The notes under the pieces: model-generated | Told to the model about the DNA's origin: nothing | The model's input: the letters and a program-made list of their open reading frames with translations, nothing else | Database searches by the model: none | Part shown: positions 33,102-42,800 of the stretch, in pieces | Layout of the letters: the number at the start of each line of letters is the position of its first letter | Numbering within the stretch: the stretch's first letter is position 1 | Position numbers and translations under genes: made by a program | Source: Chryseosolibacter sp964493505 | Lineage (GTDB): Bacteria > Bacteroidota > Bacteroidia > Cytophagales > Cyclobacteriaceae | Length of the DNA stretch: 64,000 nucleotides | Direction of reading: 5' to 3' | Assembly (NCBI GenBank): GCA_964493505.1 | Contig: CAZBNP010000002.1 | Span: forward strand, 1-64,000

Positions 33102-35234
33102 TCAGGAGTCTGCCGGTCTTTTCTTATTAAAGATGCCGCGTGCATTTTTGAATATGGAGATACCTTTCTGCAGAAGGCCTCCTGAGATTTCCTGCTCGTA
33201 GTTGGAGATCGCAATATCTGTCGCGGTTGCCGGGTAGATGAAGACAAGGCTGTTGGACTGAAAGAACCGGGGCATCTTCTTGGGTAACACATCGAGTACA
33301 GGCGTGTAAGCGATACCGCCTTCACGGGATGATGCCAGTACGATCATATCCAGTTCCTGTGTTTTTAGCGCGGAGAGATCGCCAAGATCGATGTCGCCGC
33401 GGAATTCTATTGCCGCCGCCAGTTTAGTTTCGGTTGTAAATTCCCTGATAGCGGCTTCTGTGTCAGAAGGACAGTAAAGCTGAATACTGGCGCTCAATTG
33501 AGATGACACGCGCAAAATACTCGGTAGCCATTTATAAAACCCGGGTTCCTTCTCGGAAAAGAGAGGGCAGATTAGTATTATTCTTGTGTGGACATTGAGC
33601 GGCATGACGAAACGGGTGATAAACATCGTCTGCGTAGTCTTTTTGACGAGGTTGTCGAATGTCTGTCCGAAGATGATGTCCGCCAGATTTTTTTGTGGCG
33701 ACCACCCCGCGACAATATCGGTGATGAATTTTTCCGTCGCGATGCGCTTGATCCCGTTGGTCACGTTCCTGTCTATCGTCGACATGATCTCGATCTTCTG
33801 ATCGGCTGATGCTGCGTAAACGATTGCCTTGTCGAGGAGCTTCTTTGACTGGAGCAATCTCGATTGCGCCTGATCATCGTCTTTCACGATGGTAAGTCCA
33901 AGGATCGGGGAATGATCCTTTGTATTCTTGATCAGCATGGAAAAGTCGATCAGCTTCTCCATGGTTTCAGGATTAGCAATGGGTACCAGCACACGCTGCG
34001 AACCGGTCGACACCTCAGCCGGCTCGTTGTCCATTTCGAGCACCACTTCCTTGCCTGCCTTTTCCGTTACAAACGAGGCGATAACACAGGTGATGAGTAT
34101 CAGGACGATGGTACCGTTCAGTACGTTGTCGTCGATGATTCCGAGGTTGTATCCCACGAGAATCACAGCCAGGGTTGCTGCCGCGTGTGCGCTGCTCAGC
34201 CCGAAGATCAGGTTGCTTTGTGAGCGTGAAAATTTGAATACTTTTCCGCTCACGCTCGCCGCGATCCACTTTGCTACCAGCGCGACGACTGTCAGGGTGA
34301 ACGCGACAATCAACGCCTGCGGACCGTTCGTCAGTACCCTGAAATCGATCAGCATCCCCACGCTGATAAGAAAGAAAGGGATGAAGAGGGAGTTACCCAC
34401 AAACTCAATGCGGTTCATGAGCGAGGAGGTATGGGGTATGAGTCGGTTCAGTGTCAGCCCCGCTGCAAACGCACCGATGATCGGTTCAAGACCGGCAAGC
34501 TCTGCGGTGAAGGCGGTGAGGAAAACCACCAGGAGAACAAAAATGAAATGCGCGTTTTTCTCGTCCTCCAGCCGGCGGAAAAACCAGGATGCAACACGTG
34601 GAATCACGAAGTAGACAAAAGAAGCAAAGGCGGCGATGGAGATCAACAGCCTCGTCCATAGTTCGGAGGTGGCTTGCCCGGAGATCGTTCCGGAAATGAT
34701 GGCAAGGATAAGCAGCACTGCGGTATCGGTCAGTATTGTCCCGCCAACGGTAATGGCTACAGCCTGATTCTTCGCGATCCCAAGTCGGTTTACGATGGGG
34801 TATGCGATAAGAGTATGTGTCGCAAACATACTCGCGACGAGCACGCTGGTGTTGAATTCGTAACCGAGGAGATAGTAACAAACCGGCATACCGAGCGTGA
34901 AAGGAAATATGAACGTGAAGAAACCAAACACAAGGCTTTTGTATTTGTGCTTCTTGAATTCATTCATGTCGAGTTCAAGACCTGCTATGAACATGATGTA
35001 CAACAATCCGATAGTAGAGAAGAGGTCGACAGCCGAATTCTTCTGAATGAGGAAAAGTCCGTGGGGACCGATAATCATTCCCGACAATATCAAGCCGATA
35101 ATTCCGGGGATCTTGAACCGGTTCAGCACAATCGGTGCGAGAAGGATAATACTGAGGATCAGCGAAAAGATCAGCACGGAATTGCTGAACGGTGTCTGAA
35201 ATTCGTGCGCCAGTTTATGGAGAAATTCTTGCAT
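33102..35234 (-). CDS. Cation/proton antiporter (CPA2 type) with C-terminal universal-stress-like domain
   Basis: A 710-residue protein. Residues about 20-395 form 12 or so membrane helices of the Na+/H+ exchanger (CPA2/KefB-like) fold, including GLILSGMIIGPHGL, IMFIAGLELDMNEF and ATHTLIAYPIVNRLGIAKNQAVAITVGGTILTDTAVL. Residues about 420-690 are soluble, with two stretches resembling universal stress protein folds (VLVPIANPETMEKLIDFSMLIKN..., ILICPLFSEKEPGFYKWLPSILRVS). It exchanges Na+ or K+ for protons across the inner membrane, and the cytoplasmic domain probably regulates it. It ends 11 bases from the convergent TerC gene. Confidence 0.92.
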   Translation of the reverse strand: MQEFLHKLAHEFQTPFSNSVLIFSLILSIILLAPIVLNRFKIPGIIGLILSGMIIGPHGLFLIQKNSAVDLFSTIGLLYIMFIAGLELDMNEFKKHKYKSLVFGFFTFIFPFTLGMPVCYYLLGYEFNTSVLVASMFATHTLIAYPIVNRLGIAKNQAVAITVGGTILTDTAVLLILAIISGTISGQATSELWTRLLISIAAFASFVYFVIPRVASWFFRRLEDEKNAHFIFVLLVVFLTAFTAELAGLEPIIGAFAAGLTLNRLIPHTSSLMNRIEFVGNSLFIPFFLISVGMLIDFRVLTNGPQALIVAFTLTVVALVAKWIAASVSGKVFKFSRSQSNLIFGLSSAHAAATLAVILVGYNLGIIDDNVLNGTIVLILITCVIASFVTEKAGKEVVLEMDNEPAEVSTGSQRVLVPIANPETMEKLIDFSMLIKNTKDHSPILGLTIVKDDDQAQSRLLQSKKLLDKAIVYAASADQKIEIMSTIDRNVTNGIKRIATEKFITDIVAGWSPQKNLADIIFGQTFDNLVKKTTQTMFITRFVMPLNVHTRIILICPLFSEKEPGFYKWLPSILRVSSQLSASIQLYCPSDTEAAIREFTTETKLAAAIEFRGDIDLGDLSALKTQELDMIVLASSREGGIAYTPVLDVLPKKMPRFFQSNSLVFIYPATATDIAISNYEQEISGGLLQKGISIFKNARGIFNKKRPADS

Positions 35235-35418
35235 CCGCTACAGGGGTCAGCGCGGCAGCCATCCGCCGCATAAATGCCAATGATAATAAAAAAATATCAG
35301 GTTGAGGTTTCGAATTCAACAGCCGGTACCTTTTTGAACGCCAGGCTGAACAGGTAAGGCATTCAGGAGGCGTTTGGCGGGTATTTTATTGCTTAACGAA
35401 AAATTTAAGCTATTTTCA

Positions 35419-35433
35419 AAGCCAAATTGGCTT
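35419..35433. repeat. 15-bp palindrome next to the start of the Spy-like gene
   Basis: AAGCCAA-A-TTGGCTT is a perfect 7+1+7 inverted repeat ending five bases before ATG 35439. It could be an operator or a start-site hairpin. Confidence 0.5.
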
Positions 35434-35438
35434 CCAGA

Positions 35439-36281
35439 ATGAAAGATTTTTGCTGCGTGATGGCCGCTGCGTTGTTGTGTATATCATCATCCTTCGGACA
35501 ACTGGTAGAAAACACATTAAAACTCACTGTGTCTGGTGACGATCGGATTTCGGTTGTCAAGGGCAGTGTTAAGTTAAAGGAGTGGCATGAGAAATCGTTT
35601 TGGCCGATTTATCACAACTACCTTCAGGAAGCGACGGGCGTCTATTCCATGACCTATCGCTCGCTCGCCGACCTCGCTGATACCGATGCGTCTGCGAAAG
35701 AAGATGTGGCGTTCGAGAACGCATGGAAGCTCCTGAAATACCGCAACCAGGAACTCCAACTGAAAAAGAAATACTACCGGGAGGTTGGCGCAGCTCTTAA
35801 CGGAGTTATCGCGTTGCAGTTCCTTCAAACGGAGGCAATGATGGATATGCAGGAAAGCCGAGGCATTTACACCCAAAGTGATTGGGAGCGCTATCGTTTT
35901 CAGGGCCACCTGATACCGGACGATCAGGTCGACCGCGCGAAGCGCAATACACTGGCGGCGGCGCTTGAGATTCCTACCGATAAACGAGCTGCTTTCTGGC
36001 GGCTTTACGACGAGTACGAGGAGGAGCGCAACGCCCTGCTGGGCGATGCATACAGTGTGTATACACTCTTCGCCAGCGACGCGGCAGACTTCACACCAGG
36101 GCTGGCGAAACGTCTCGGATACGACCTCCTGCATGTCATGGAGCGGGAAATACGACTGAAAGAGCGGGCTTTTCTCGATATGCGCACACAGGTCGGCGCG
36201 GTGCTTGCATCGCGTTTCCTGGCGTTCGAAGACTACTATTCGGTGGTATCCAAGATGTATGCGTGGACGGATACTCCGTGA
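35439..36281 (+). CDS. Exported helical protein with two Spy/CpxP-like repeats
   Basis: A 280-residue protein with a signal peptide (MKDFCCVMAAALLCISSSFGQ). It contains two related helical units. Unit 1 (about 48-150) includes FWPIYHNYLQEATGVY...LLKYRNQELQLKKKYYREVGAALNGVIALQFLQTE. Unit 2 (about 180-275) includes FWRLYDEYEEERNALL...LLHVMEREIRLKERAFLDMRTQVGAVLASRFLAFE. The F-W-(P)-(I/L)-Y..Y opening and late R-F-L..E pattern resemble the LTXXQ/Spy-like periplasmic proteins of Bacteroidota. A periplasmic chaperone or stress-sensor role is inferred. ATG 35439 is preferred over a TTG at 35427. Confidence 0.7.
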   Translation: MKDFCCVMAAALLCISSSFGQLVENTLKLTVSGDDRISVVKGSVKLKEWHEKSFWPIYHNYLQEATGVYSMTYRSLADLADTDASAKEDVAFENAWKLLKYRNQELQLKKKYYREVGAALNGVIALQFLQTEAMMDMQESRGIYTQSDWERYRFQGHLIPDDQVDRAKRNTLAAALEIPTDKRAAFWRLYDEYEEERNALLGDAYSVYTLFASDAADFTPGLAKRLGYDLLHVMEREIRLKERAFLDMRTQVGAVLASRFLAFEDYYSVVSKMYAWTDTP

Positions 36282-36341
36282 CGTAATCGCGTGACATACC
36301 AAGTCTGCTAACTTATGATCCTCGCAAGGAGGCATGTGGTT

Positions 36342-38465
36342 TTACCGCGGCAGGGTATATGCGACATAGCTATCGCCTTTCCTGGCGCCGAGTTTGGTCC
36401 CGCCACAGGCGATGACTATGAATTGACGACCATCGGCTTCATAAGTACTCGGCGTCGCAAAACCCGCCGCCGGTAGCTGTGTTTCCCAGACCAATTCACC
36501 CTCGGCCATCGTATATACGCGGAGTTTGCTGTCTTTCGTTCCCGCGATAAACAGGAGACCACTTTTCGTAATGACCGGGCCGCCATAATTCTCCGAGCCC
36601 GTCGGCGGGATTCCTTTCTCCTTCTCAAGCTCAGGATAAGACCCCAGCGTTTGAGTCCATACAAATTCACCCGTATTCAGGTTAATAGCATTGAGCGTAC
36701 CCCACGGCGGGGCGAACGCCGGATAGCCGTCTTTGTCGAGAAATTTTGTGTAACCAGAGATGCGATATTCATCCGGTTGTTCATCCAGTACTTCCTTTTT
36801 CTCGGCGGGGTTTGGCTGGATTTTCTGTTCAGCCTCTTCACCGAACAGGAATGCGATGATCTGGCGCTTCTCTTTCATAGTCAGTCTTTCGTTACCCGGC
36901 ATTCTACCCGTCCCCGTTGCGATAATATTCATGACCCGCTCCCTTTTGAGGCGTTTGCCGATACCTGTCAGCGAAGGGTAGTCGCTCCCCACATTACCCT
37001 TGCGGTCCCCGCCGTGACATGCCGAGCAATGCGCCGCGTAAAGGCCCTGCCCGGCGGTGACGGTATTCCGGGCGAACGTCGTCGGGTCCTGGAGCGATAT
37101 AAGCCAGCTCATTTCATTGCTGTTCACATACATGATCCCTTGCGGATCGACCGCTGCGCCGCCCCATTCAGCTCCGCCATCCAGCCCGGGATAGATGATG
37201 CTTCCGTGTAGCGACAACGGCGTGTACAGCCCTTCGTATCGGCTCTGGCGAAACAGTGCGAGCAACGAATCACGATCGGATGAGTAAGGGTTGATGTCGG
37301 CTTCGCCGAATGCCTGGCGCGCGTAGGGTAGGGGTGCTACCGGCAGAGGCTGGGTCGGCCAGGTTTCCTCGCCGGGTACATCCGAGGGCGGCGCGGCTAC
37401 TTCTTCTATCGGAAACAGAGGCTCGCCTGTCTCGCGGTTAAAAACAAACACAAACCCCTGCTTGGTAACCTGGGCAACCGCGTCGACCTTTTTGCCATCG
37501 TGTTCAACGGTAAGGAGGTTGGGTGGCGCCGGAAGATCACGATCAAGGATATCGTGTCTCACAAACTGAAAATGCCAGATCCGTTCGCCTGTCCGTGCGT
37601 TCAGCGCCAGCAGCGTATTGGCGAAAAGGTTTTCTCCCTTCCGGTCAGCTCCGTAAAAGTCGAAAGCCGCGGAGCCGGTCGGTACATACACAATAGCCCG
37701 GTCGTTGTCAACGGCCATGCCGGCCCAACTGTTGGCGGCACCCACCGTGCTGTTCCTGTACGCCTCGGCAGGCCACGTGTCATATCCCAACTCTCCCGGC
37801 TCGGGAATAGTTTTAAACACCCAGGCCAGCGTCCCGTTCCTGATATGGAAGGCCTGGACATGTCCAGGCGCGGCGCCTGAGCCTTCCGAGACGCTTGTCG
37901 GCATGATGATGAGATCTTCGAAGACGGTCCCGGGCGTACGCGAATTCACATACTTGTCGGCGGCGCCGGGGCCCAGCCCTGTTTTGAGGCTGACTCGTCC
38001 GCTGTCACCAAAGTGCAGGATCGGTTCGCCGGTCAGGGCATTGACCGCATGTAGCCAGGAGTCGCGGGTATAGAGGATCCACCTGTCGTCGCTATCTTCC
38101 CAATACGTAACACCCCGCATGATAATGTTGGCGGTATTCTCGTTCCGGATCCTCCAGATCTCCTCCCCGGTTGCGGCATTCAGCGCGAAGGGTTCGGCAT
38201 TGGCCGTGACGGCAAAGAGACGGCCGTCGATGATAATCGGATTACACTGTATCTGCCCGCTGACACCTGTGCTGTATTCCCACGCTTTTTGGAGTTGTGA
38301 TACGTTGCCGCGGTTGATCTGCGTGAGGGTGGAGTAGTGGTTGCGATCCGGTCCGCCGAGATAGTCGCGCCACTCGACGCTGGTACCGGCGGGTTTGAAG
38401 TAGAAAAAAACAGCGAGCAATGTCACGAGAATGACGAGAACGGGCAAAAAGTATCGCGAACTCAA
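36342..38465 (-). CDS. PQQ-dependent dehydrogenase with haem c domain
   Basis: A 707-residue quinohaemoprotein. An N-terminal membrane anchor (YFLPVLVILVTLLAVFFYF) is followed by an eight-bladed PQQ propeller (EWRDYLGGPDRNHYSTLTQINRGNVSQLQKAWEYSTG, NAATGEEIWRI, NARTGERIWHFQFVRHDILDRDLPAPP, NRETGEPLFPIEE). A cytochrome c domain is inserted late: CSACH at about residues 478-482, with Met of GRMPG as likely axial ligand. After it come the last blades (WGTLNAINLNTGEFVWTQTLG). It probably oxidises a sugar or alcohol in the periplasm and feeds the respiratory chain. The substrate is not identifiable. A perfect inverted repeat lies just upstream. Confidence 0.9.
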   Translation of the reverse strand: MSSRYFLPVLVILVTLLAVFFYFKPAGTSVEWRDYLGGPDRNHYSTLTQINRGNVSQLQKAWEYSTGVSGQIQCNPIIIDGRLFAVTANAEPFALNAATGEEIWRIRNENTANIIMRGVTYWEDSDDRWILYTRDSWLHAVNALTGEPILHFGDSGRVSLKTGLGPGAADKYVNSRTPGTVFEDLIIMPTSVSEGSGAAPGHVQAFHIRNGTLAWVFKTIPEPGELGYDTWPAEAYRNSTVGAANSWAGMAVDNDRAIVYVPTGSAAFDFYGADRKGENLFANTLLALNARTGERIWHFQFVRHDILDRDLPAPPNLLTVEHDGKKVDAVAQVTKQGFVFVFNRETGEPLFPIEEVAAPPSDVPGEETWPTQPLPVAPLPYARQAFGEADINPYSSDRDSLLALFRQSRYEGLYTPLSLHGSIIYPGLDGGAEWGGAAVDPQGIMYVNSNEMSWLISLQDPTTFARNTVTAGQGLYAAHCSACHGGDRKGNVGSDYPSLTGIGKRLKRERVMNIIATGTGRMPGNERLTMKEKRQIIAFLFGEEAEQKIQPNPAEKKEVLDEQPDEYRISGYTKFLDKDGYPAFAPPWGTLNAINLNTGEFVWTQTLGSYPELEKEKGIPPTGSENYGGPVITKSGLLFIAGTKDSKLRVYTMAEGELVWETQLPAAGFATPSTYEADGRQFIVIACGGTKLGARKGDSYVAYTLPR

Positions 38466-38484
38466 GGTTGGTTAGGTTTGGTCA

Positions 38485-38504
38485 GGCTAATGGTATAATT
38501 AGCC
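38485..38504. repeat. Perfect inverted repeat upstream of the PQQ dehydrogenase gene
   Basis: GGCTAAT-GGTATA-ATTAGCC, 7-bp arms with a 6-base centre, lies 20 bases before the ATG at 38465 (minus strand). It is a candidate operator or leader hairpin. Confidence 0.5.
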
Positions 38505-38715
38505 CTAATCTTAGTCTTTCGAAGGAATTTTAGCAATTCAATTCGGAAATTCCCGGGCGAACGGCAATATAGTGTGGTTGTGGTTACTATTTTTTGGGTA
38601 GCAGAATCAACTCCCAAAGGTCATATTCAGCGGAAAAAAGAGATTTTTCAAAGTTCGGATAAGAAAATGAGTTATTTTCGCGCAAACCGAAACTAACCGG
38701 GAACGAAAGCGTAGG

Positions 38716-38723
38716 TATATTTG
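38716..38723 (+). promoter_or_regulatory. -7 element (TATATTTG) of rpoD copy 2
   Basis: A perfect TAnnTTTG match, but no TTG or TTTG at the -33 distance, in contrast to copy 1 whose -33 spacing is good and whose -7 has one mismatch. The implied leader is about 140 bases. Confidence 0.5.
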
Positions 38724-38866
38724 TATACTTGGAAAATTCTACCACCATAGGCACATCACCCATTTCATTTTCTTTCTCTTCGCCGAACCTAATCGGTTTT
38801 ACTGCGGTTCTCCCGTGGAGAATGCCCCCTATTTGTCATTAAATACATAATTCAGATAACTTTTCG

Positions 38867-39730
38867 ATGAGACAGTTAAAGATCAGTAAGCAGATTACGA
38901 ACCGGGAGAGCCAGTCGCTCGACAAGTACCTTCAGGAAATTGGTAAGGTGGACTTGATAACCTCGGATATGGAAGTGGAGTTGGCGAAACGCATTCGCGA
39001 GGGTGATCAGATTGCGCTCGAAAAGCTTACCAAGGCTAATCTTCGTTTTGTTGTCTCCGTGGCCAAGCAATATCAGAACAACGGCCTCACGCTGGGTGAC
39101 CTGATCAATGAGGGCAACCTGGGGTTGATCAAAGCAGCCAAACGTTTTGATGAGACGCGGGGGTTTAAGTTCATCTCGTATGCTGTTTGGTGGATCCGTC
39201 AGTCTATCATGCAGGCGCTTGCTGAACAATCACGTATCGTACGGCTGCCGTTAAACCGCGTGGGATCGCTAAACAAGATATCCAAGACTTTTTCTGAACT
39301 GGAACAGAAGTTCCAGCGTGAGCCGTCGGCGGAAGAACTGGCGGACGTGCTGAATATTTCCACCGACGAAGTTACTGACACAATGAAGATTTCCGGTCGT
39401 CATGTGTCGGTGGATGCTCCGTTTGTACAGGGTGAGGAGAACAGTCTCCTCGACGTGTTGGAGAACGACAGTGAAGAGACACCGGACTCCGAGCTCATGA
39501 GGGATTCCCTGAGAAGGGAGGTACAACGCGCCCTTTCGACGCTGACACAGCGCGAAGCGGATGTGATCTCTTACTACTTCGGGCTGAACGGCGAGCAGGC
39601 ATTGACGCTCGAGGAGATCGGGCAGAAGTACAATCTCACGCGCGAACGTGTCCGCCAGATCAAAGAAAAAGCAACCCGCAGATTGCGGCATAGCTCAAGA
39701 AGCAATACGCTGAAGCCGTTCCTTGGCTGA
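38867..39730 (+). CDS. RpoD-type sigma factor, copy 2 (paralogue)
   Basis: A 287-residue sigma-70 factor of the same length as the copy at 5249 and differing at 31 positions without gaps (89% identity). The region 2.3/2.4 segment is identical apart from SILQ/SIMQ, and the region 4.2 recognition helix is identical (LTRERVRQIKEKA, then I to T). Both therefore should read the same promoters. Differences cluster in region 3 (residues 146-175) and at the approach to region 4 (TLYFGLNGEHAM / SYYFGLNGEQAL). It stands alone with its own long leader and terminator. It may be a second housekeeping factor or one used under other conditions. Confidence 0.95.
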   Translation: MRQLKISKQITNRESQSLDKYLQEIGKVDLITSDMEVELAKRIREGDQIALEKLTKANLRFVVSVAKQYQNNGLTLGDLINEGNLGLIKAAKRFDETRGFKFISYAVWWIRQSIMQALAEQSRIVRLPLNRVGSLNKISKTFSELEQKFQREPSAEELADVLNISTDEVTDTMKISGRHVSVDAPFVQGEENSLLDVLENDSEETPDSELMRDSLRREVQRALSTLTQREADVISYYFGLNGEQALTLEEIGQKYNLTRERVRQIKEKATRRLRHSSRSNTLKPFLG

Positions 39731-39756
39731 TCGGTAGTCAGTCAACACAAAATAAG

Positions 39757-39784
39757 AAAGGCGGGAAAAATCCTGCCTTTTTTA
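39757..39784 (+). terminator. Intrinsic terminator of rpoD copy 2
   Basis: A 10-bp stem AAAGGCGGGA / TCCTGCCTTT (one G-T pair), a 4-base A loop and a following T-rich run. It lies 26 bases after the stop codon. Confidence 0.88.
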
Positions 39785-39808
39785 TTTTGTGGCCCGCCGG
39801 TCGGAATT

Positions 39809-42800
39809 CTATTCCAACTCCTTCACCCGTATATTCCGGAACCTCACGATCGTGCCGTGTCCAAGGAAGCCGATGTGGCCACGGTGGACGTTCAGTCCCG
39901 GGTGTTTCTTGCCGTCGAGCGTCCCTTTCAAGGTTGCTTTCTTCAGATCGGCGTCGACGATAACCGTTCCGTTCAGGGTCACTTTGATGTGATCGCCGTT
40001 GACGTACACTTCCTGTTCATTCCACTGGCCGACGGGCTTCTGGTATCCTCGCTTCGCAGGCACTAAGCCATAAACTGATCCGTGATACTGATACTGCTCC
40101 AGGTTTGCGTAGACAGGCGCGGTATCGTCGAGGATCTGAATTTCTTTGCCCTGGTAGGCTACATCGCCCGTCAACGGCGCATGAATGCCGAGTCCGTTGT
40201 TGGCACCCGGCGTTAGCTGAAACTGGAACCGGACGATGAAGTCGGAGTATTCTTTTTCCGTGTACATGTTTCCATGACCGTTTCCCTTAGGATAAATCGC
40301 TATCGCGTCATCTTCCACAACATAGTCGGTTTTATTCCCTACCCAGTTGTCGAGATCCTTTCCGTTGAAGAGTAGTTCGAACCCCTCGTGCTTTTCCTCT
40401 TCCGTCAGCTCGTAAGGCCTGGCTCCGAGTTCCTTGACATAGATGTTTCTGAATGCAAGCTCGTTGCCATGTGCCTGCAGTTCGATCGCTTCTTCCGGGA
40501 AGATCGGGATACTTCGGTCCCAGTAATTTTCCATGGTGACGTTGTCGACAACGAGTATGCCATTGAGGTGGACCGTGACCTTTTCACCGGTCATTTTGAT
40601 ATGGAATGTATTCCATTCACCAATAGGATTGTCAGCCACTACCAGCGGATCACTGGCGTTTTCCTTGTTGTTGAACAGTCCGCCGGATCCCACCCGGGCA
40701 AGGTCCGATTTGCCCCAGGGATCCCAGACCTGAACCTGCGGAGATCCGCGAAGGTAGATCCCACTGTCTCCGTCTCTCGAGATCTTCCAGTCGACGAGCA
40801 TTTCAAAGTCGCCGTAAGGACGCATGGTGCAAAGGTTGTCGCCTTTACCGGTAAAGTAGATCGCACCATCTTTGACGCTCCAGCTTTCTTTGAGTTTCTC
40901 GTCGGCTAGCCGCTGCTTTTTAACTAGTTCGGCCTTCGACATTTTGCTGCGGGCGATAGGATTTTCCACGAGTCCCTGCCATCCTGAAAGATCCACGCCG
41001 TTGAAGATCGGTTCGAAGCCCTTCGTATAGGGCATATTCTCCATGTAGGTCTGAATGTCGATCACTTCGTATTGGCTGTCTTTCCCATCGAGCTTATCGA
41101 GTATTTTTTGCAGTGTATTGCGCACGATCACGCCGGTAAGTCCCGGGCGAGCGTCGGCTGTAGGCAGTGCGATCTGCATGGCAGACCGGCTAGCTGCGCG
41201 GTTGAGTTCTTCGTCGTCGAGGTATTGTGACACGAATATCAGGGCGGAGAAGTTTCTCAGCGAACCCACCGCTCGAATGATCGCGCTCTTTTCGTTCGTC
41301 GTTTTTGCCACCGCCATCGCAGCATCAAGCATCAGTAATTTCTGTTCGTCCGGTAAGGTCGAATTAGACACCTGCGATACAAACGCCCGAAACGCTCTCT
41401 CATGATACTGTGCCAGGGCGGGGTCTCTTCTGACAGCGAGTAGTGTTTGCGCCGCGGCATGGTCCTGCCAGTCCAGCAATGCCTCGAACGCCGCTGCTTT
41501 TTCTTCCTGCGTGCCTGAGCGGAAGGCGTCATTTACTTTCGCGAGCGCATTATCGTCGTTCACATAGGGTATGAGCGGGAGGATACGCGCCTTGTTTTTC
41601 GCATAGGCCTCGTTGATGAGGCGGTAACTGCTCTTATCGATCGCAGCGATGAGCGCTGCCTGCACGGCTTTCGCTTCATCGGAGGATATGCCGTCATCAA
41701 GCAGGTCCAGCAACGCAGCTGTATTTGCGGCTGACGAGACTTTGGGCAGAGCCGTGAACGCTGCGGCGCGCACGGCGGTATCCTGGGAGGTGGTATTTTC
41801 AACGATGGCGTCGAAGTGCTCATATACCCTCCGCTCTCCGAGGATGTCAATAAGGGCGGCTTTGTTTTTTGGCTGTGCATTTGAGATAAGTGGTGCCACC
41901 GTTTTCGCGTCACCGCTGCCCATCATTCGGAGAAGGGCGGTTTTCGCTGCAGCGATCTCGGCGTCATCGGTTGAACGAAGCAGATAGTCGATCAGCGGGG
42001 CCTGATACTTTTTGTTTTCGCTGTAGGCGATTTCCTCAGTGGCGGCTATCCTTAAGTCGCGGTTCCCGGATTTAAGAGCAGGGATCAGCGTGGCATCAGC
42101 GAATGCGTCGGTGCGGTTGCTTTGCGCGAGCATGGCGAGGATCTCGGGCTGAAGCGCTGAATTCTTCCTGTACACCTTCTGCCACTGACGTGCGACAGCT
42201 TCGTTTTTCACGTAGTTGCCGGCGATCTTCAGTACTTCCCGCTGAAATTCCGCGTCAAAACGGCTAAGCTCTTTAACAAGTGTCTTGGTCGACTTCACCG
42301 GTTGTGCTTGCGCGATGACTTTCAAGGCAGCCAGGCGGAAATGTTGCTGATCGCCTTCAAGCGTATTGCTGAGAGTCTCCTGACTTAGCTGCGCGGCCAG
42401 GGCGCTGTTGCCTTTCCGCGACAGCTGATAGACATACTCCACCAGTGCCTCCGTAGCTTCGGAGGGGTGGTGCTTAAAGTTCACTGACTTTGCTTGCTGC
42501 AACAGAACATTTTGAGAGGCTGCGTCTGCTATCAGCGCAAGCGACCACAGCGCGTGTTGCCTGACAACGACATCACTGCCGGAGGCGTAGGGGGTGATTG
42601 TCGATACCGAGGGCAGATGTTTCAACTCCCCGAGTGCCTGGATCAGTCGTGCGGTAGCCGCCTGGGGGTGGCTGCCGGTGAGTGATGACTGCAGGGCTGA
42701 GCGTGCTTCCGAAGTACCAATACTGACCAGGGCGCTGATCGCCTGTTGCGTGAGGCCGTCTTCATTGATGCGGGAAGTCAGCGGTGCTACGGAAGCGTTG

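Larger units (their letters stand above)
38466..38866. other. 401-base intergenic region between the PQQ dehydrogenase and rpoD copy 2
   Basis: No convincing reading frame. It contains a perfect inverted repeat near the PQQ gene start, a TATATTTG at 38716-38723 and a leader of about 140 bases rich in C and T before rpoD copy 2. No riboswitch or known RNA is recognised. Confidence 0.6.

Noticed and set aside
5249..39730. The two rpoD genes as ends of a mobile or duplicated segment
   Set aside because: Similarity is limited to the genes; flanking genes, leaders and terminators differ, and no transposase or integrase lies between them.
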